This document shows, in pieces, positions 11,957 through 24,400 of a DNA stretch of 64,000 nucleotides. Location: positions 113,555,502 through 113,619,501 of the forward strand of contig CM053276.1 of assembly GCA_028583415.1 (NCBI GenBank). The letters run 5' to 3'. The notes under the pieces were generated by a model, which ran no database searches, was not told the origin of the DNA, and saw nothing but the letters and a program-made list of their open reading frames with translations. Source of the stretch: Protea cynaroides. Its lineage: Eukaryota; Streptophyta; Magnoliopsida; Proteales; Proteaceae. Numbering within the stretch: position 1 is the first letter of the stretch; each line of letters opens with the position of its first letter. The translations under genes were made by a program, and so were the position numbers.

Positions 11957-12066
11957 GAGTGTCGGCTCGAACGGAGGGGTCGGATTCATCCGACCCCCAC
12001 ATGGCGACCATCCAGTGGGATCGCCACCACGCCTCCCGAATCTCAGGGATGAGACGATTTGGATCC
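11957..12066. mobile_element. Partial Mutator-like foldback MITE (copy 2)
   Basis: Read on the minus strand from 12066 it begins GGATCCAAATCGTCTCATCC and continues through GGTCGGATGAATCC and CGAGCCGACAC, in the same order as the element at 63479. Only one arm is clear, so it is truncated or rearranged, and no target duplication was found. Confidence 0.6.
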
Positions 12067-12076
12067 ACTGGGCATA

Positions 12077-12899
12077 CGGTCAGACGAGGCCTGCTATAAA
12101 CAGTAACCCAAAAAGCAAGGAAAAAAGGCTACTCACAGAGAAATCAACTACTATAAATAGTAGCCAGAATGACCCAGCAAAGATACTTCAAACCTCGGGC
12201 TTAAGCACCGTCTTTTACACATTTAAATCTTCCATTTACATATTATCCAATATACTCTACCTGTTGAGGGAAAATATGACAAAGTTAATCTGGTCCGAGC
12301 AAAGAGAATCTTGGAGTGACCCTATAAGAATCAAGCACATGTCGCACATCTGGAATGAGCAAAAATTTATAAGTAAGTTGATAAATACTGTCAAAAAATA
12401 TCTCGGGATAAGCTATTCGACCAAGCGACAAATGAGACAGTGGTAGATGGGCATCAAATGCCATATCATCAATGCTCGTTAATGTCGACAAGGACAATAA
12501 ATGCTGAACAGGCTGATTCGACCCGCCCCTTACCTACTTGATAGGCTGACAAAGAGGAAAAGGGAGGTTAAATCTGTTCCAATCTAAGGTAATGATGGTT
12601 ATACATGACAAGAAAGCTGATGATGTGGACTGGCAAGGGGTCGACAAGCATAGATTAGACAGTTGTGCTCCATCTTGAAGGGTCATAGGCCTTTTCTCCT
12701 AGCATAGCTTATGATATGCCTGATAGAGATGCTGGTAGGTGGAGGAAGCTTGTCCAACAAGCTTAATATTGGTTCTATAAATATGAGGAAGCCATACGTT
12801 GAAAAGGATCCAAGTTTTTATGCTTTCAAGTTATTCTCACTTTGTCATAATATATTTAAGTTTGGTTATTTCCTTATCATCTTCCTTGAGGGTCAGTAT
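12077..12899 (+). repeat. Old LTR-like sequence hosting a solo LTR
   Basis: No coding sequence. It contains a promoter-like TATAAATA (12776-12783). It appears to be one older repeat with 15216-15398 and 17793-18099, because removing the two solo LTRs joins these segments. Shared phrases such as GGCCACGGGGT(T)AAAACCC occur in the later segments. The superfamily is not established; an old gypsy LTR is my guess. Confidence 0.35.
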
Positions 12900-15215
12900 T
12901 GTCACACCCCAATTCCGCACATTTCATAATGGTGTGATGAACCGCTAAATAACCAACGGTTCAACCAGGATCTCAAATAGGCTATCCCCGCGTTACCTGA
13001 ACCTTCATACACTCACCATCATAATCAGAGTAAATACACAATAGCGGAAGTTTTATAAATAAATGAACTGAGAACTAAAATGATATCCATAAATAATAGC
13101 AAATTATTCTGTGTTTAACTGAGACATAAATATTTAAGTACCAAATACATGTCTTATAAATCCAATAAAGAAACCTATAAAAATATCTAGTCAAATACAC
13201 ACGAGTTGCACTCGTAAGAGGAGTCGTGTGTATCATCTTCAGCTCCAGCTTCCATTGCTGCTACCGTCCCGTACGTAGAAGCATTCATATAGTCTTCAAC
13301 TGTGTAACTTGCATCATCAACTAAAAATATTCGACGTCGAGGGGTGAGCACACAACACGGCTCAGTGAGTAGCCAAAACAATGCAACATTTCATATGCAT
13401 GCACATTCATTTATCTATTTGATGTGGTTTATAGTTTACAATGCGCAATAGAAAGGTTGGGTGGTCAAAGGTTAACGTTTATTGACACCGCCTCTATACA
13501 CAGGGTGTGGAAGTCCGCCTGAAGGTTAACGTTTATCGTCGTCCCCATCCACCCTACCATAACATTATACCACAAAGGTTAACGTTTATTGCTATATAAT
13601 GTTATACCAACACGTAAGCCCCTGTTAGCGAGGGCTTGCAAACTGGGCTCGCTACTAACCAATCCTAATGTCAAACAGTGTATCCAAGGCCTCACCCCAG
13701 CATCCCTCAGAATGTCCATAGAGATAGAGCTAAGGCCCCCTGGTAGAGTCAGAGACTACAAGGAACGAAACCACCTCCCCTGATACCCTACGACACAATA
13801 GTTCTGCTAGGTAATGGCGATACGACGATGCTAATGCACAAGACTTGAGTTAGAGATAGAGCTAAAGTACTGAGACCTGCCAAAGGTTAACGTTTATTGA
13901 CGTTCTAATCACACCTCCCCTGATACTCGCTCGCATCAAGTACATCAACCACACACATACAAGCACATGCCTATTCCTATCATCATCATCATCATCATGT
14001 TATAAACAATAAAGTAAATATGCATGAACAAGTAATAAAAATATTGGATGGCATGCTGTATGCACATTACAAACATATTTGCATAGAATCAAACATGGCA
14101 TAGGACTCAAGAATTAGAAAATAGTTTATTATTAACCGATTTAGTTTAGAGTTAAGGTTCCTCACCTTAGTTTGCTATAAGATAATTTTCCAAGCTTTAA
14201 AATCACCTCTACAGTGTTATTATAATACTAACAAACCTAACAAAGTCGATAGAATTTAATTAGAATTAATTCCGAATTAAAAACCATACTGTTAACTGAG
14301 GGTCGATCAGAGGGTCGATGCTCAAGATACATATGGTCGATGGGTCTATCGACCCTACCCTCTGTCTGAACTTCCCGAATGCTTAGGGTCGATGGTCAGG
14401 GTGCCTAGGGTCGATGGGTCTATCGACCCTGTGTGCGACCCTCGGTGCACTCTGGTCCAATTTCTACTTTTTAATTCATTATTCGTGTTTGGGGTCCTAT
14501 GACTTGCTTCCACATTCCATTAAACATTCATTCCATGGTCTGAAACCATGATTCATCCTCTTAAATAGCTTTCATATATTCTCCTAGGTTTTTCCATGAA
14601 AACCTAACCATGGATTGATGGTTTGGGTTTCTCCGAAATCCTACACTCAACCATATCTAACCTAAGGTCTGTAGAAACTCATTGAATTAGTATCCATATC
14701 TGAGAAGATTACTTTTCTCTGGAAATTCTTCTCCTTTTTGCTAAGTCTTCTTCCTTGCCTCTTTTCTTCCTCTTTTCCTTCTTCTCTCTTTCTCTCAATT
14801 CAATTAGGGTTGCGAAATGAGTGAAAGTGGTTTAGGGACGTCCTTTAAATAGAGTAGGAATGTCCTATAATAGTCCCATTGAGATTTGGAAAGAATCCCA
14901 ATCGAAAATTAGGAAATTTCCTAATTTCAGTTTCGGCGACAAGTGAGGGTCGATGAGAGGGTCGATGATCCCGTCGACCCTATGGTCTGACACTGTCCGA
15001 CCCTCTCCCAAACTTTAAGGGTCTGAGTTTCTGATTTGGGAGGGTCGACCCTGTTTAGCTGGGTATGCGACCCTTCCTCTATTTTAAGTGTTTTTGGGTC
15101 GATTTGATACCTGGGATCTCGCTCTCCTTCACGCCCTTGGTCCATTTAACTTGACCATGATGGGTAGACCTGGTTCAAGGTGGTAAGACCGGGTTAGTTT
15201 GACATGGGTCTTACA
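12900..15215 (-). mobile_element. Solo LTR 1 (2.3 kb, probably gypsy), TSD AGTAT
   Basis: On the minus strand it runs from TGTAAGACCCATGTC (15215) to GGGGTGTGACA (12900), so it has TG...CA ends. It is flanked by the perfect 5-bp duplication AGTAT (12895-12899 and 15216-15220). A promoter-like TTTAAATA (14844-14851, read as TATTTAAA on the minus strand) precedes a purine-rich leader. A short region near 13190-13380 could encode RRRIFLVDDA..TVEDYMN on the minus strand, also seen in solo LTR 2; it is probably part of the LTR. No internal retrotransposon region is present on either side. This is the same family as 15399-17787, in opposite orientation. Confidence 0.92.
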
Positions 15216-15398
15216 AGTATACCTATATCTGTTTAAGGCCATGGTGAATTGAGAGGGAAGGGCTCGAAAGAAACTCTTGTACCTCAGTCTTTACCCTCTA
15301 AGGAACTTGGGTATCTTATCCTTGAGTTTCATTCTGATTGTTTATGGAATATACAAACTTTGGCATCGGCCACGGGGTAAAACCCACCCAGCTCACTG
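15216..15398. other. Host sequence between two opposed solo LTRs
   Basis: 183 bp including the duplicated AGTAT at its left end and CACTG at its right end. It contains GGCCACGGGGTAAAACCC, a phrase seen again near 17970. It is the piece of the older repeat in which both LTRs inserted. Confidence 0.7.
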
Positions 15399-17787
15399 TG
15401 TAAGACCTGTATTGAACTAACCGTTCTTACCACCTTGTACCAGGTTTACCTATCATGGTTGAGCAAAGTGGACCAAGTGCGTAAAGAAACCAGAAGACCA
15501 TGTATGAAATTTAACTAAAAAACAGTCAAATATTAGGGTAGGGTCGCATGCCTAAACAGGTATGATCGACCCCACCTCAAAAGAGTCAAACCAATGACTT
15601 TTTGGTCGTGGAGTCGCATGACTATAAAAACGTAGAGTCGACGGATTCTATGACCCTACATGTGACCCTACGATAACATACAGAATCTGAAAATTAGGAA
15701 ACCTTCATAATTCAAAGGGGGTCTTTCTTAAACTCATTGGGACTTATTATGGAGGGTTTTCCTCTATAAATAGGACGTCCCTTATCCTCTTTCACTCCTT
15801 TAGAACCCTAATTGAAAGTGAGAGAAAGAGAAAGAGAAGGAAGAGAAAAAGAGAAGGAAACATGAATAAGAAGACTAAGGAAGAGGAGGAAGTTCAGAGA
15901 AACCTTTGAATTAAGGTATGAACCTAATTCCCTACCTGAATAAGAGAGCATATAATAGTTTATAAATAACATAGGATTAGGAGAAACTCAAATCATCCAT
16001 CCATGGATAGATTCAAAGAGATTCTATGGAGGAAATCATTATGGACAATGAATGGTGTATAAATTGTAGTTTTGAGCCATAGAACAATTATAGAATGGAC
16101 CATGATAGTAAGTCAAATGATCCAAACATGAAGGAATGGCCTGTAGAGTGAAAGGTCGACTCAGAAAACGTGTGGTTGCACGTAGGGTCGAATGATATCT
16201 GACCCTACAAGACCACATGATCGACCACATGCCCTCGGGAAGTCCCAGGGAGGGTGTGGTCGCACGTAAGATCGAATGGTATCCGACCCCACCTGTGACC
16301 ATACACCCTAGGGTCACAGAAACTGCTTCCCCTAGGTGCTACCCTACCTGCGACCCTACTCCTGTGGTCGCAGAAACTACTACCCTAGGTGCTACCCTAC
16401 CTGCGACCCTACAATTTCCGTTAGTCTAAATATATTGGAATTAATTCTAATTAAAATCTATCGACTTGTTAGGTCTTTCTAGTGAGTTAAAAGTGATTCA
16501 TAAAGCTTTAACGAGGATCTACACTCAATCAAATGTGAGTGAACAATACATAAATTAATTGGCTAATAATAAATTATTTTTGTTTATTGAGTCCAACACC
16601 ATGAATGATTCTATGTTTGTATGATTGTAATGTGCATATCACATGTCATCCACTATTCCTGTTATTACTGTTTATGCATATTTAATTATGTTTATTTATA
16701 ACATGATGATTATGATGATGATAGGAATAGGCATGTGAATATATGTGTGTGGTTAGTGTACTTGAAACGAGTGGAGCATCAGGGGGAGGACACGACACTG
16801 TGGTTCATTATGGTCACCAGACTCTAGCTCTATCTCTACTCAAGTCTTGTCCACTAACATCGTCGTATCGCTATTACCTTAGCAGAACTATTACGTCGTA
16901 GGGCATCAGCGGAGGTGGTCTCGGATCGTGTAGTCTCTGACTCTACCGGGGGGCCTTAGCTCTATCTCTATGGACGTATTGAGGGATACTGGTGTGAGGC
17001 CTTGGATACACTGTTTGACATTAGGATTGGTTAGTTGCGAGCCTAGTTTGCAAGTCCTCGCCAATAGGGGCTTACGTATTGGTATGGGTAGGGCATCAGG
17101 AGAAGTGTGATGCGGTGCAATCCTAAGTACTTTAGCTCTATCCATATTCTATGGTGGGTGCATGTGGGGGCAACAATGGTGTTTGATCCATTGGGCGGTT
17201 CCACACATTCGTATATAGAGGTACGACGGTCACCTATCATTTCTATTGCACATTGCAAACTTATGAACCAGACCAAAGATATGAATTGAATACATGCATA
17301 TGTTTGTTGCATTATTTTATTTGCTCACTGAGCCGTAATGTGTGCTCACTCTTTCGACGTCGAATATTTTTTGTTGATGATGCAGGTATTACTGTAGAAG
17401 ACTATATGAATGCTCTTGTGTATGGATATGCTACGGCGATGGATGCAGACGTTATGATGGAGTCGCATGATTCCGTCATGCGAGTGCAACTCATGCGTCT
17501 TTGATTAGATTTTTATTTGAATTATTAAGAAAATATAATTGATTATTTTATTCACTTTATGTCTTAGTCAATGAAAGATAATTTGATAATTTATTTATGT
17601 TATCACCCTTAAACTCTCAGTTCATTTAATATATAAGACTTCCGCTATTGTTTATTTACTCTGATTATGGTTGTGGATGTGTATAGTTTAAGCAAATGGA
17701 CACAGCCTATTCGAGATCCTGATTGAACCGTTGGTTTATTGAAGGTTCATCACATCATTATGAATAATGCGAAATTGGGGTGTGACA
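15399..17787 (+). mobile_element. Solo LTR 2 (2.4 kb, same family), TSD CACTG
   Basis: It starts TGTAAGACCTGTATTG and ends TTGGGGTGTGACA, and is flanked by the perfect duplication CACTG (15394-15398 and 17788-17792). TATAAATA at 15765-15772 is followed by TAGGACGTCCC and a GA-rich leader, a plausible LTR promoter. Compared with solo LTR 1, similar segments occur in the same order across the whole length. Because the two face opposite ways, the pair forms an inverted repeat of about 2.3 kb per arm with a 183-bp spacer. The shared short frame (RRRIFFVDDA.ITVEDYMN, near 17365-17410) recurs here. Confidence 0.93.
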
Positions 17788-17792
17788 CACTG

Positions 17793-18099
17793 TGTTTTCC
17801 TGCTATGCAGTTACATGGCATCATCTGGTACATCGAACGGAATCTAGCGACAACACTATCATTTTCATACAACTTCACATCGACCTTATTCTATCGGAAT
17901 CCAGACATCTTACCCCCGGATTCAATTTGTTTGTTCTGTTTAAATTGAATTAGGCATCAAAGTGGCCACGGGGTTAAAACCCAATCACCTCGTTGTGTGC
18001 TTTGATCCCCGTTGATATGTGTCACTATCTAAAGCATCGAATGAAATAGAGCGACAACACTAGGCAATAGGACTTTGTGTGTGATGAATCTACCCCTTC
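17793..18099. other. Continuation of the older repeat
   Basis: It starts directly after the CACTG duplication of solo LTR 2 and contains GGCCACGGGGTTAAAACCC. Non-coding. It ends at the hAT-like MITE target site. Confidence 0.4.
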
Positions 18100-18107
18100 C
18101 CCAACGG

Positions 18108-18760
18108 TAAGGGTGTCAACGGGCCGGTCCGGGTCGGTTTCGGTTCGGACTAAACCGGTGTCGAATTTTATAAGCCCAGTCCAAAACATGTCCATTAAGA
18201 GTTCGGACTGGGTTTGATTGCATTGGACACAATAACTAACGGACTGATCCGGTGTCGATTTGTTATCGGGCTGGGCTTATTAAGGTGATTTCAGACTGGT
18301 TCAGTCCGGACCGGACTTATCAAGCTTATCGGACTTATTTTATATGTAAGATATATAACATATTTTATTATTTATATCTATAAAATTAGCATCAATCCTT
18401 CTATGTGTATGTAATTTAATAATTTGTAACAATTAACATACTCTTTTCAACTATACATTCATATAATCTTTCGGATCAAGAAGTGAACTATAACAATGTA
18501 ATATAATCCATCAAAATTTAAAACCATTAAAATTAAGAAACTGGGCCTGGATGGCTCTTACTGGTGTTCGAGTTAGGTATTATTGGTTCGGGCTTCTTAA
18601 TCGACTGGTTCGGTCTAGTTTCGATATGAGTTGAAACGGTGTCGGACTTTACAAGCCGAGACCGAAACATGTCTATTAAGGTTCGATCTGGGCTGGGTTT
18701 GGGTTATATCAGGCCGGTTCGATCTGTGCTACCGAGCCAGACCCATTTTTGACATCCTTA
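18108..18760 (+). mobile_element. hAT-like MITE, copy A (653 bp), TSD CCCAACGG
   Basis: Ends TAAGGGTGTCAACGGGCC and TTTTTGACATCCTTA are inverted, and the 8-bp duplication CCCAACGG is exact (18100-18107 and 18761-18768). GC-rich CGG/CCGG arms enclose an AT-rich core with the phrase TAATCTTTCGGATCAAGAAG. No open frame. Family of three with 18913-19556 and 19612-20263. Confidence 0.95.
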
Positions 18761-18912
18761 CCCAACGGGTTCACAAATCTCCTTAGGTCTTTAGTATTTT
18801 TCTAAAATACTTTTTTAGTTAGAGTGAGATTCCATATTAATGTACGTTGAAATTTTAGTTAGAATTTTACTACTGTCCAATTTGTAGTAAAATCTTGTCC
18901 ATCCGTTAGAAT

Positions 18913-19556
18913 TAAGGGTGTCAACGGGCCGGTCCGGGCCGGTTTCGGTCCGGGCTGAATCGGTGTCGGGTTTTATAAGCCTAGCCCAAAACATGTCCTT
19001 TAAGAGTTCGGGCTGGGTTGGGCTGCGCTGGACACAATAACTAACGGGCTGGTCCGGTGTCGATTTGTTATCGGGTTGGACTTATTGAAGTGATTTTGGA
19101 CTGATTCGGTCCGGACCGGGCTTATCAAGCTTATCGGACCAATTTTATATGTAAGATATATTGCTTATTTTATTATTTCTATCTATAAAATTAGCATAAT
19201 TCCTTTTATATGTATGTAATTCAATAAATTGTATCAATTAACATATTTTTTTTCAACTATAGATTCATATAATCTTTCGGATCAAGAAGTGAACTATAAC
19301 AGTGTAATATAATCCATCAAAATTTAAAATCATAAAAATTAAGAAATTGGGTCCGGATGAACCTTACCGGTGTTCGGGCTAGTTCGGGCTTCTTAACGGG
19401 TCGATCCGGTCTGGTTTCGGTTTGGACTGAAACGGTGTCAGACTTTACAAGCTGAGACCGAAATCTGTCCATTAAGGTTCGATCCGGACTGGGTTCCGAT
19501 TATTTCGGGCCGGCTCGGTCTGTGCTACTGGGCCTGGCCCATTTTTGACACCCTTA
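18913..19556 (+). mobile_element. hAT-like MITE, copy B (644 bp), TSD (G/A)TTAGAAT
   Basis: Same ends and core as copy A and the same orientation. The flanks GTTAGAAT (18905-18912) and ATTAGAAT (19557-19564) differ at one base, so the insertion is somewhat aged or the site mutated. Confidence 0.94.
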
Positions 19557-19611
19557 ATTAGAATGTAAAGATGGAGGAAAGAGAGAGAGTTGCAAAACTA
19601 TTGCGGCTGAC

Positions 19612-20263
19612 TAAGGGTGTCAAAAATGGGTCCGACCTGGTAGTACGGACCGAGCCAACCCGATATAATCCGAACCCAGTCCGGACTGAACCTTAATGGA
19701 TAGGTTTCGGTCTTGGTTTGTAAAGCCCGACACCGTTTTAGTCCAGACTGAAATCAGACCGAACCGACCTGTTAAGAAGCCCGAATTAGCCTAAACCAAT
19801 AATACATAATCTGAACACCGATAAAGTCCATCCGAACCCAGTTTCTTAATTTTAATAGTTTTAAATTTTGATGGATTATATTACACTATTATAGTTCACT
19901 TCTTGATTCGAAAGATTATATGAATCTATAGTTGAAAAGAGTATGTTAATTGTTACAATTTACTGAATTACATACATATATAAAAAATGATACTAATTTT
20001 ATAGATAGAAATAATAAATAAACTATATATCTTACATATAAAATAGGTTCGATAAGTTTGATAAGTCCGGTCCGGACCGAACCAGTCCGAAATCACCTCA
20101 ATAAGCCCAATCCGATAACAAATCGACACCGGACCAGTCCGTTAGTTATTGTGTCCAGCACAACCCAATCTAACCCGAACTCTTAATGGACATGTCTTGG
20201 GCTGAGTTAATAAAACCCGACACCGGTTCAGTCTGGACCGAAATCGGCCCGTTGACATCCTTA
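19612..20263 (-). mobile_element. hAT-like MITE, copy C (652 bp), inverted, TSD CGGC(T/C)GAC
   Basis: Reverse orientation relative to copies A and B: it begins TAAGGGTGTCAAAAATGGG and ends CCCGTTGACATCCTTA. The flanks CGGCTGAC (19604-19611) and CGGCCGAC (20264-20271) match at 7 of 8 bases. Confidence 0.94.
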
Positions 20264-20463
20264 CGGCCGACCTTAACCATGTATGGTGATTTACCTTTTG
20301 ACACTAGGCTTGTGTTAAAAAGGTGATACCCACTCGCCGGTGTTTGCCGGATCAGTGCAAATACTCTTTCTATTTCTGAAGTTCTCATGACACAAAAAGG
20401 ATATTCTGTTTGACTATTAAGTGGTAGTGAAGATCCTACTCACACATAGTGTATCGGGACTTG

Positions 20464-20608
20464 GATCGTCTCCAGTCCGTCCAGTCGTTCAGTCGTGGAC
20501 TGGACGGATTGGATTAAAAGAACACGCATATCAATATATGGGAGGACGTGTCCTTTAAATCCAGTCTGTTTGTCCATGACTGAACGACTGAACGGACTGA
20601 AGACGATC
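20464..20608. mobile_element. Foldback MITE-like palindrome
   Basis: The arms GATCGTCTCCAGTCCG and CGGACTGAAGACGATC are inverted repeats. Inside, GTCCAGTCGTTCAGTC and GACTGAACGACTGAAC extend the fold to about 45 bp per arm. No matching flanking duplication was found, so the family is unassigned. Confidence 0.65.
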
Positions 20609-20659
20609 TTTTTCCGTGTGTAACGATATATGTCCCAATGCGCATTATAAACGATTAGA

Positions 20660-21436
20660 ATCGTCACGATAGAGAACGACCCAATTTATAAAAAGGTTAC
20701 GTTCCAATATTGTAAAGGGGGCAAAAAAAACACGTGACCATCCATAGTGATTCAAAGTTCACCTCCGCACTTCCCGTCCGTTATACCCTGTCACTCAGAA
20801 AATGAAAGGTTCAAAATTAATAGAGAGGAAATTAGGAAAGGCAAAAGATCTATCTCTTTCTGTGCAAAACCCCTCGCAAGGCAAAAAAATTAGGGGGAAA
20901 AATGCCAAAAAAGGTACGTTCGATCCAACAGGACCTCTACAGATCTGTTGTTTTTCTTTCTTTTCCATCTCTACACTAAAAATCATTGCCAAGCAAAACA
21001 TAAGAAACAACGAAAAGAAAAATGGGAGAAAAGGACATGATTCCAGAGACGGTTGAAGGAATAAAAGCTCACAGTAGTCTGTCCACAAAGATCAAAACCC
21101 TATCTACTATTTCCTGCTTCGATTTTCATTCCGCCACAGACCCATTATTCTAATTTTTTTTTTTGTAGTTTTTTTAATGTTCATAATCTCCTTGCGTCTG
21201 GTGGTTTTCTTGAATCTCGTCCCCTCTTTCATGCACTGGTGTGAACTTTCATCCAGTGGTGTTTCGTCGAGCATGTGAAGCTGAGAAATATTTTGTCCCT
21301 TCGTTTCTTTTTAACCCATAGTGAAGGATACAGGCAGTTTTTCATGTGGGAGAGATCTCTGATTGTGGAGACTGGCTTTTTGGAAAATCAAAATGGGGAC
21401 TGAGATTGGTAGTTAAGATATTTCTTCTGGAGAAAC
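20660..21436 (+). promoter_or_regulatory. Presumed promoter and 5' UTR of the PWWP gene
   Basis: No other gene was recognised here. It contains T-rich and A-rich tracts but no clear TATA box. The transcript start cannot be placed from the sequence. Confidence 0.35.
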
Positions 21437-24400
21437 ATGAGTATCAGCGAGCGGAAAACGAAAGCAATAGATGCGTCCGCCGGAGGCTTGGTTTGGGTTA
21501 GGCGTCGAAATGGGTCATGGTGGCCCGGCCGGATAGTGGGTCTCGATGAACTGCCAGAGAGTTGCTTGGTTTCGCCAAGATCGGGAACTCCCGTGAAGCT
21601 CCTGGGAAGAGAGGACGCTGGCGTGTGAGTGGTTTTAGTATTATAGATCGCATGCTTATTTGCTTTTGTTCAACTTCATGGGAGAGGGAGAAAAGATAAA
21701 ATTTTTCATTTTGGGTTGAATTTTTATTTGAACTTTGTATTTAAAAAATAATTTCGAATAAACATTGGAACAGCTACATTAGCTTCTCTTCTTTCTTTTT
21801 TCCTTTACCCTCCCCTGCTTGAACATCATGCTTAAAGCCAGGCGTCCTTATACATATGTCACCGAAAGGCTGCTGGGGAACGGGATATTTAGCTCGTTTG
21901 GGCTTGTGCCTGGGGCTTTGTTGCCCTCTTTTTTATGGGTGACATGTGGATGATGACTGTTGGCTTCAGATGATACATATGAAACCATTTATCCCTATTA
22001 AAGGGGTTCAATGGTGTTTTTAATTCACATATGATGAATGGTATTTTTGTTCCCCCATATTTTAAAAGAATTACCATAAGTTTACTGTCTTCCCCAACTA
22101 CTGCTATTGTTAGTTTCCTCTTGTATCTGTGTGTCAAGTAAGTCTATTATGTTATGCTTTTAGCTATTGCTTGCCCTCTTGATTGATTTTATTTGTTTGT
22201 TTCAGCATTGAGGAAATTGAATTATAAAGCCAAAAAAAAAAAAAAAAAGTTTTCGTTAACATGGTACTGTGGCAAACTCTAGAGTCTGTACCATCACTGG
22301 TACCACAGCTTTCACTATGAAATTCATTTTCATAGTTGATTCTGCTAACTTGAAATCTCCATAGCCATGGTGTTTTGTGTCACATGAAGGAGTTGGCTCT
22401 TGCTCAAAAAACTTACATGGTCTGGAAGGTCGTTGGTGTTACCAATGTTGTTGAACTGCCTGATGATGTATTTTTTTGATTATTATTATTATTTTTTTGG
22501 ATAGATAGGCCCCAAGTAGACTTGAACTCATGACCTCTTTGAGATGTTGGTCCTTAATTTTTACATGACCAACCATTTCACTGCAGTGCACATGGACCTG
22601 TTGCTTTCTGTTGATCAAAATTTTTGCCTTCTTTCATTGTACTGAACTCTGAACTAAGCTACTTAGATACTACCGGTGCTAAGTGCAACCAGAGATACGC
22701 TTAATAGAATGGTTTCTGTACCACGGAATGGTTTTATCTTAAATCAGGAAGTGAGAATATATAAGGGAGTGGATACTGGATGGTGAAATATTCAACAGAC
22801 CTTTAGTGTAAAAGGCTGATGGTATAAATTATACATGCCATTAATATGTCTTGTAAAGTTCTTTGATTATTAACTGGGATTTGCCCAATTTTTTATAAAA
22901 ATATTTATTAGGTTGTTTAATTTCTATGATTTTTGGGCCATTTTATTGCCTCACTTTCTATTTTTCTCTGCCATTTAATTTTTATTTCTTACATAGTATT
23001 TTTCTTTTCGCCTTCATTTCCTCTAGTATGATTTTTTATTGAAAAAAACTTCCCATTAGTCATTTTCTGGATCCTTTTAGGAGGCTTCCGGCTATTACAG
23101 ATTCTGAAGCCCCCCTCCTCTTTGCAAGGATATGGGGGAAGATTTGAGGGCCTGGAAAGAGGGAATGTTTGATATGTTAGGCATTTGACGTAGGAAATCC
23201 TAGATGTTTAGATTTCTTGGGCTGAAGTAAAAGGATGAGGTGGTGGGAAGAGTGTCAGGGTTGACTAGGCTTTAAAGAAGGGGAAGAAATTTGTTACTAT
23301 TAAGGGGTTGTGAACTGTGAACAGTAACTCTTAGAAAAGGTTGAAAAAGAAGAAAGTAGAAGATTATTACTGATAGAAGGGGAAGAGAAGGGTAGGTTCT
23401 GTGAGCAGTACCCATGAACAGTAACACTAATAGGGGGGAGAAAGAGGAGTTGGGAAGGGAAGGAGGAAGATGTTGAGGGGGGGATATGAAGGGATTAGCT
23501 TCCTATGGACTCTTAAACACAAACATCAACTCATTTCATTCCATTATCTTCTCTACAACAAAAGTTTTACATCCTTATATAAGAAAAGAGTTGCTTTGAC
23601 GCAGTGGCGGGCCCACAATATGAGATGGGCTTGGATAAGAATCTTTGTAGGATTTAATTTAATTGGGATATATTTGTAGTATTTTATTTTGGGAAATTTA
23701 GATGGAAAACTTAGGTAAGATATCATTTTAAGCCCTTAATAAGTTGCCCTATTTATTTTACTGTTTTATAGGCAATCTATAGGTTTGGTAAATTGTTAGA
23801 GTGTCTAAGTTAGTGTCTAAGTTAGGATTTCTATTTCAGTCATTTTTATTTTAGTTAAGTTTTATACTTCTTTTCCTTTAAATATATGTAATTGAACCCA
23901 TTGAAAAGGGAAGATTTGAATAGAATGAAGAATTAAGTTATTGCTGGTGAGCCTGCGGGCACAAGTGAGTGCTCTCTCTCTCTCTCTCTCCCTCTCCCTC
24001 TCCCTCTCTGATCTACGAACCAGAACCGACCTGTCCGATGGTCTATTCCTCCCCCTTTCTTTTCTCCCTTCTCCCATTCTTCTAATCTTCTTCTCCTTGC
24101 TGCTGTTCACGTGACATCTGGGTTGAGCGTGAAATTGCTGGAATCCCCTTGATACAAACCGGTTTGAGCCAGGATTTGGGATTTAGTCCTAAGGTGACCT
24201 AGGTCCTAGGTATTCATCTCCATCAAACCCCGCTGCTGTGAGATATCACTTTGAGATCAGACCTGCAAGTTTTCTTGCCGCCAAGTTCTGATTTCAGAGT
24301 TTCCTGCTCAAAGGAGTTTCCTTGGTCCTTGGTTTGATTTGTTGGGTTTCAAAAGGACAGGTCATGAATCTCTGTTCAAAATTTCAACTCGATTGGGGAC

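Noticed and set aside
13200..17500. CRISPR-like array from repeated GGTCGATGGGTCTATCGACCC and GTTAACGTTTAT motifs
   Set aside because: Motifs are irregular in spacing, lie inside the solo LTRs, and the genome is eukaryotic.
12900..17787. One 4.9-kb palindromic element with terminal inverted repeats
   Set aside because: Each arm has its own 5-bp duplication (AGTAT and CACTG) and TG...CA ends, so these are two separate solo LTRs.
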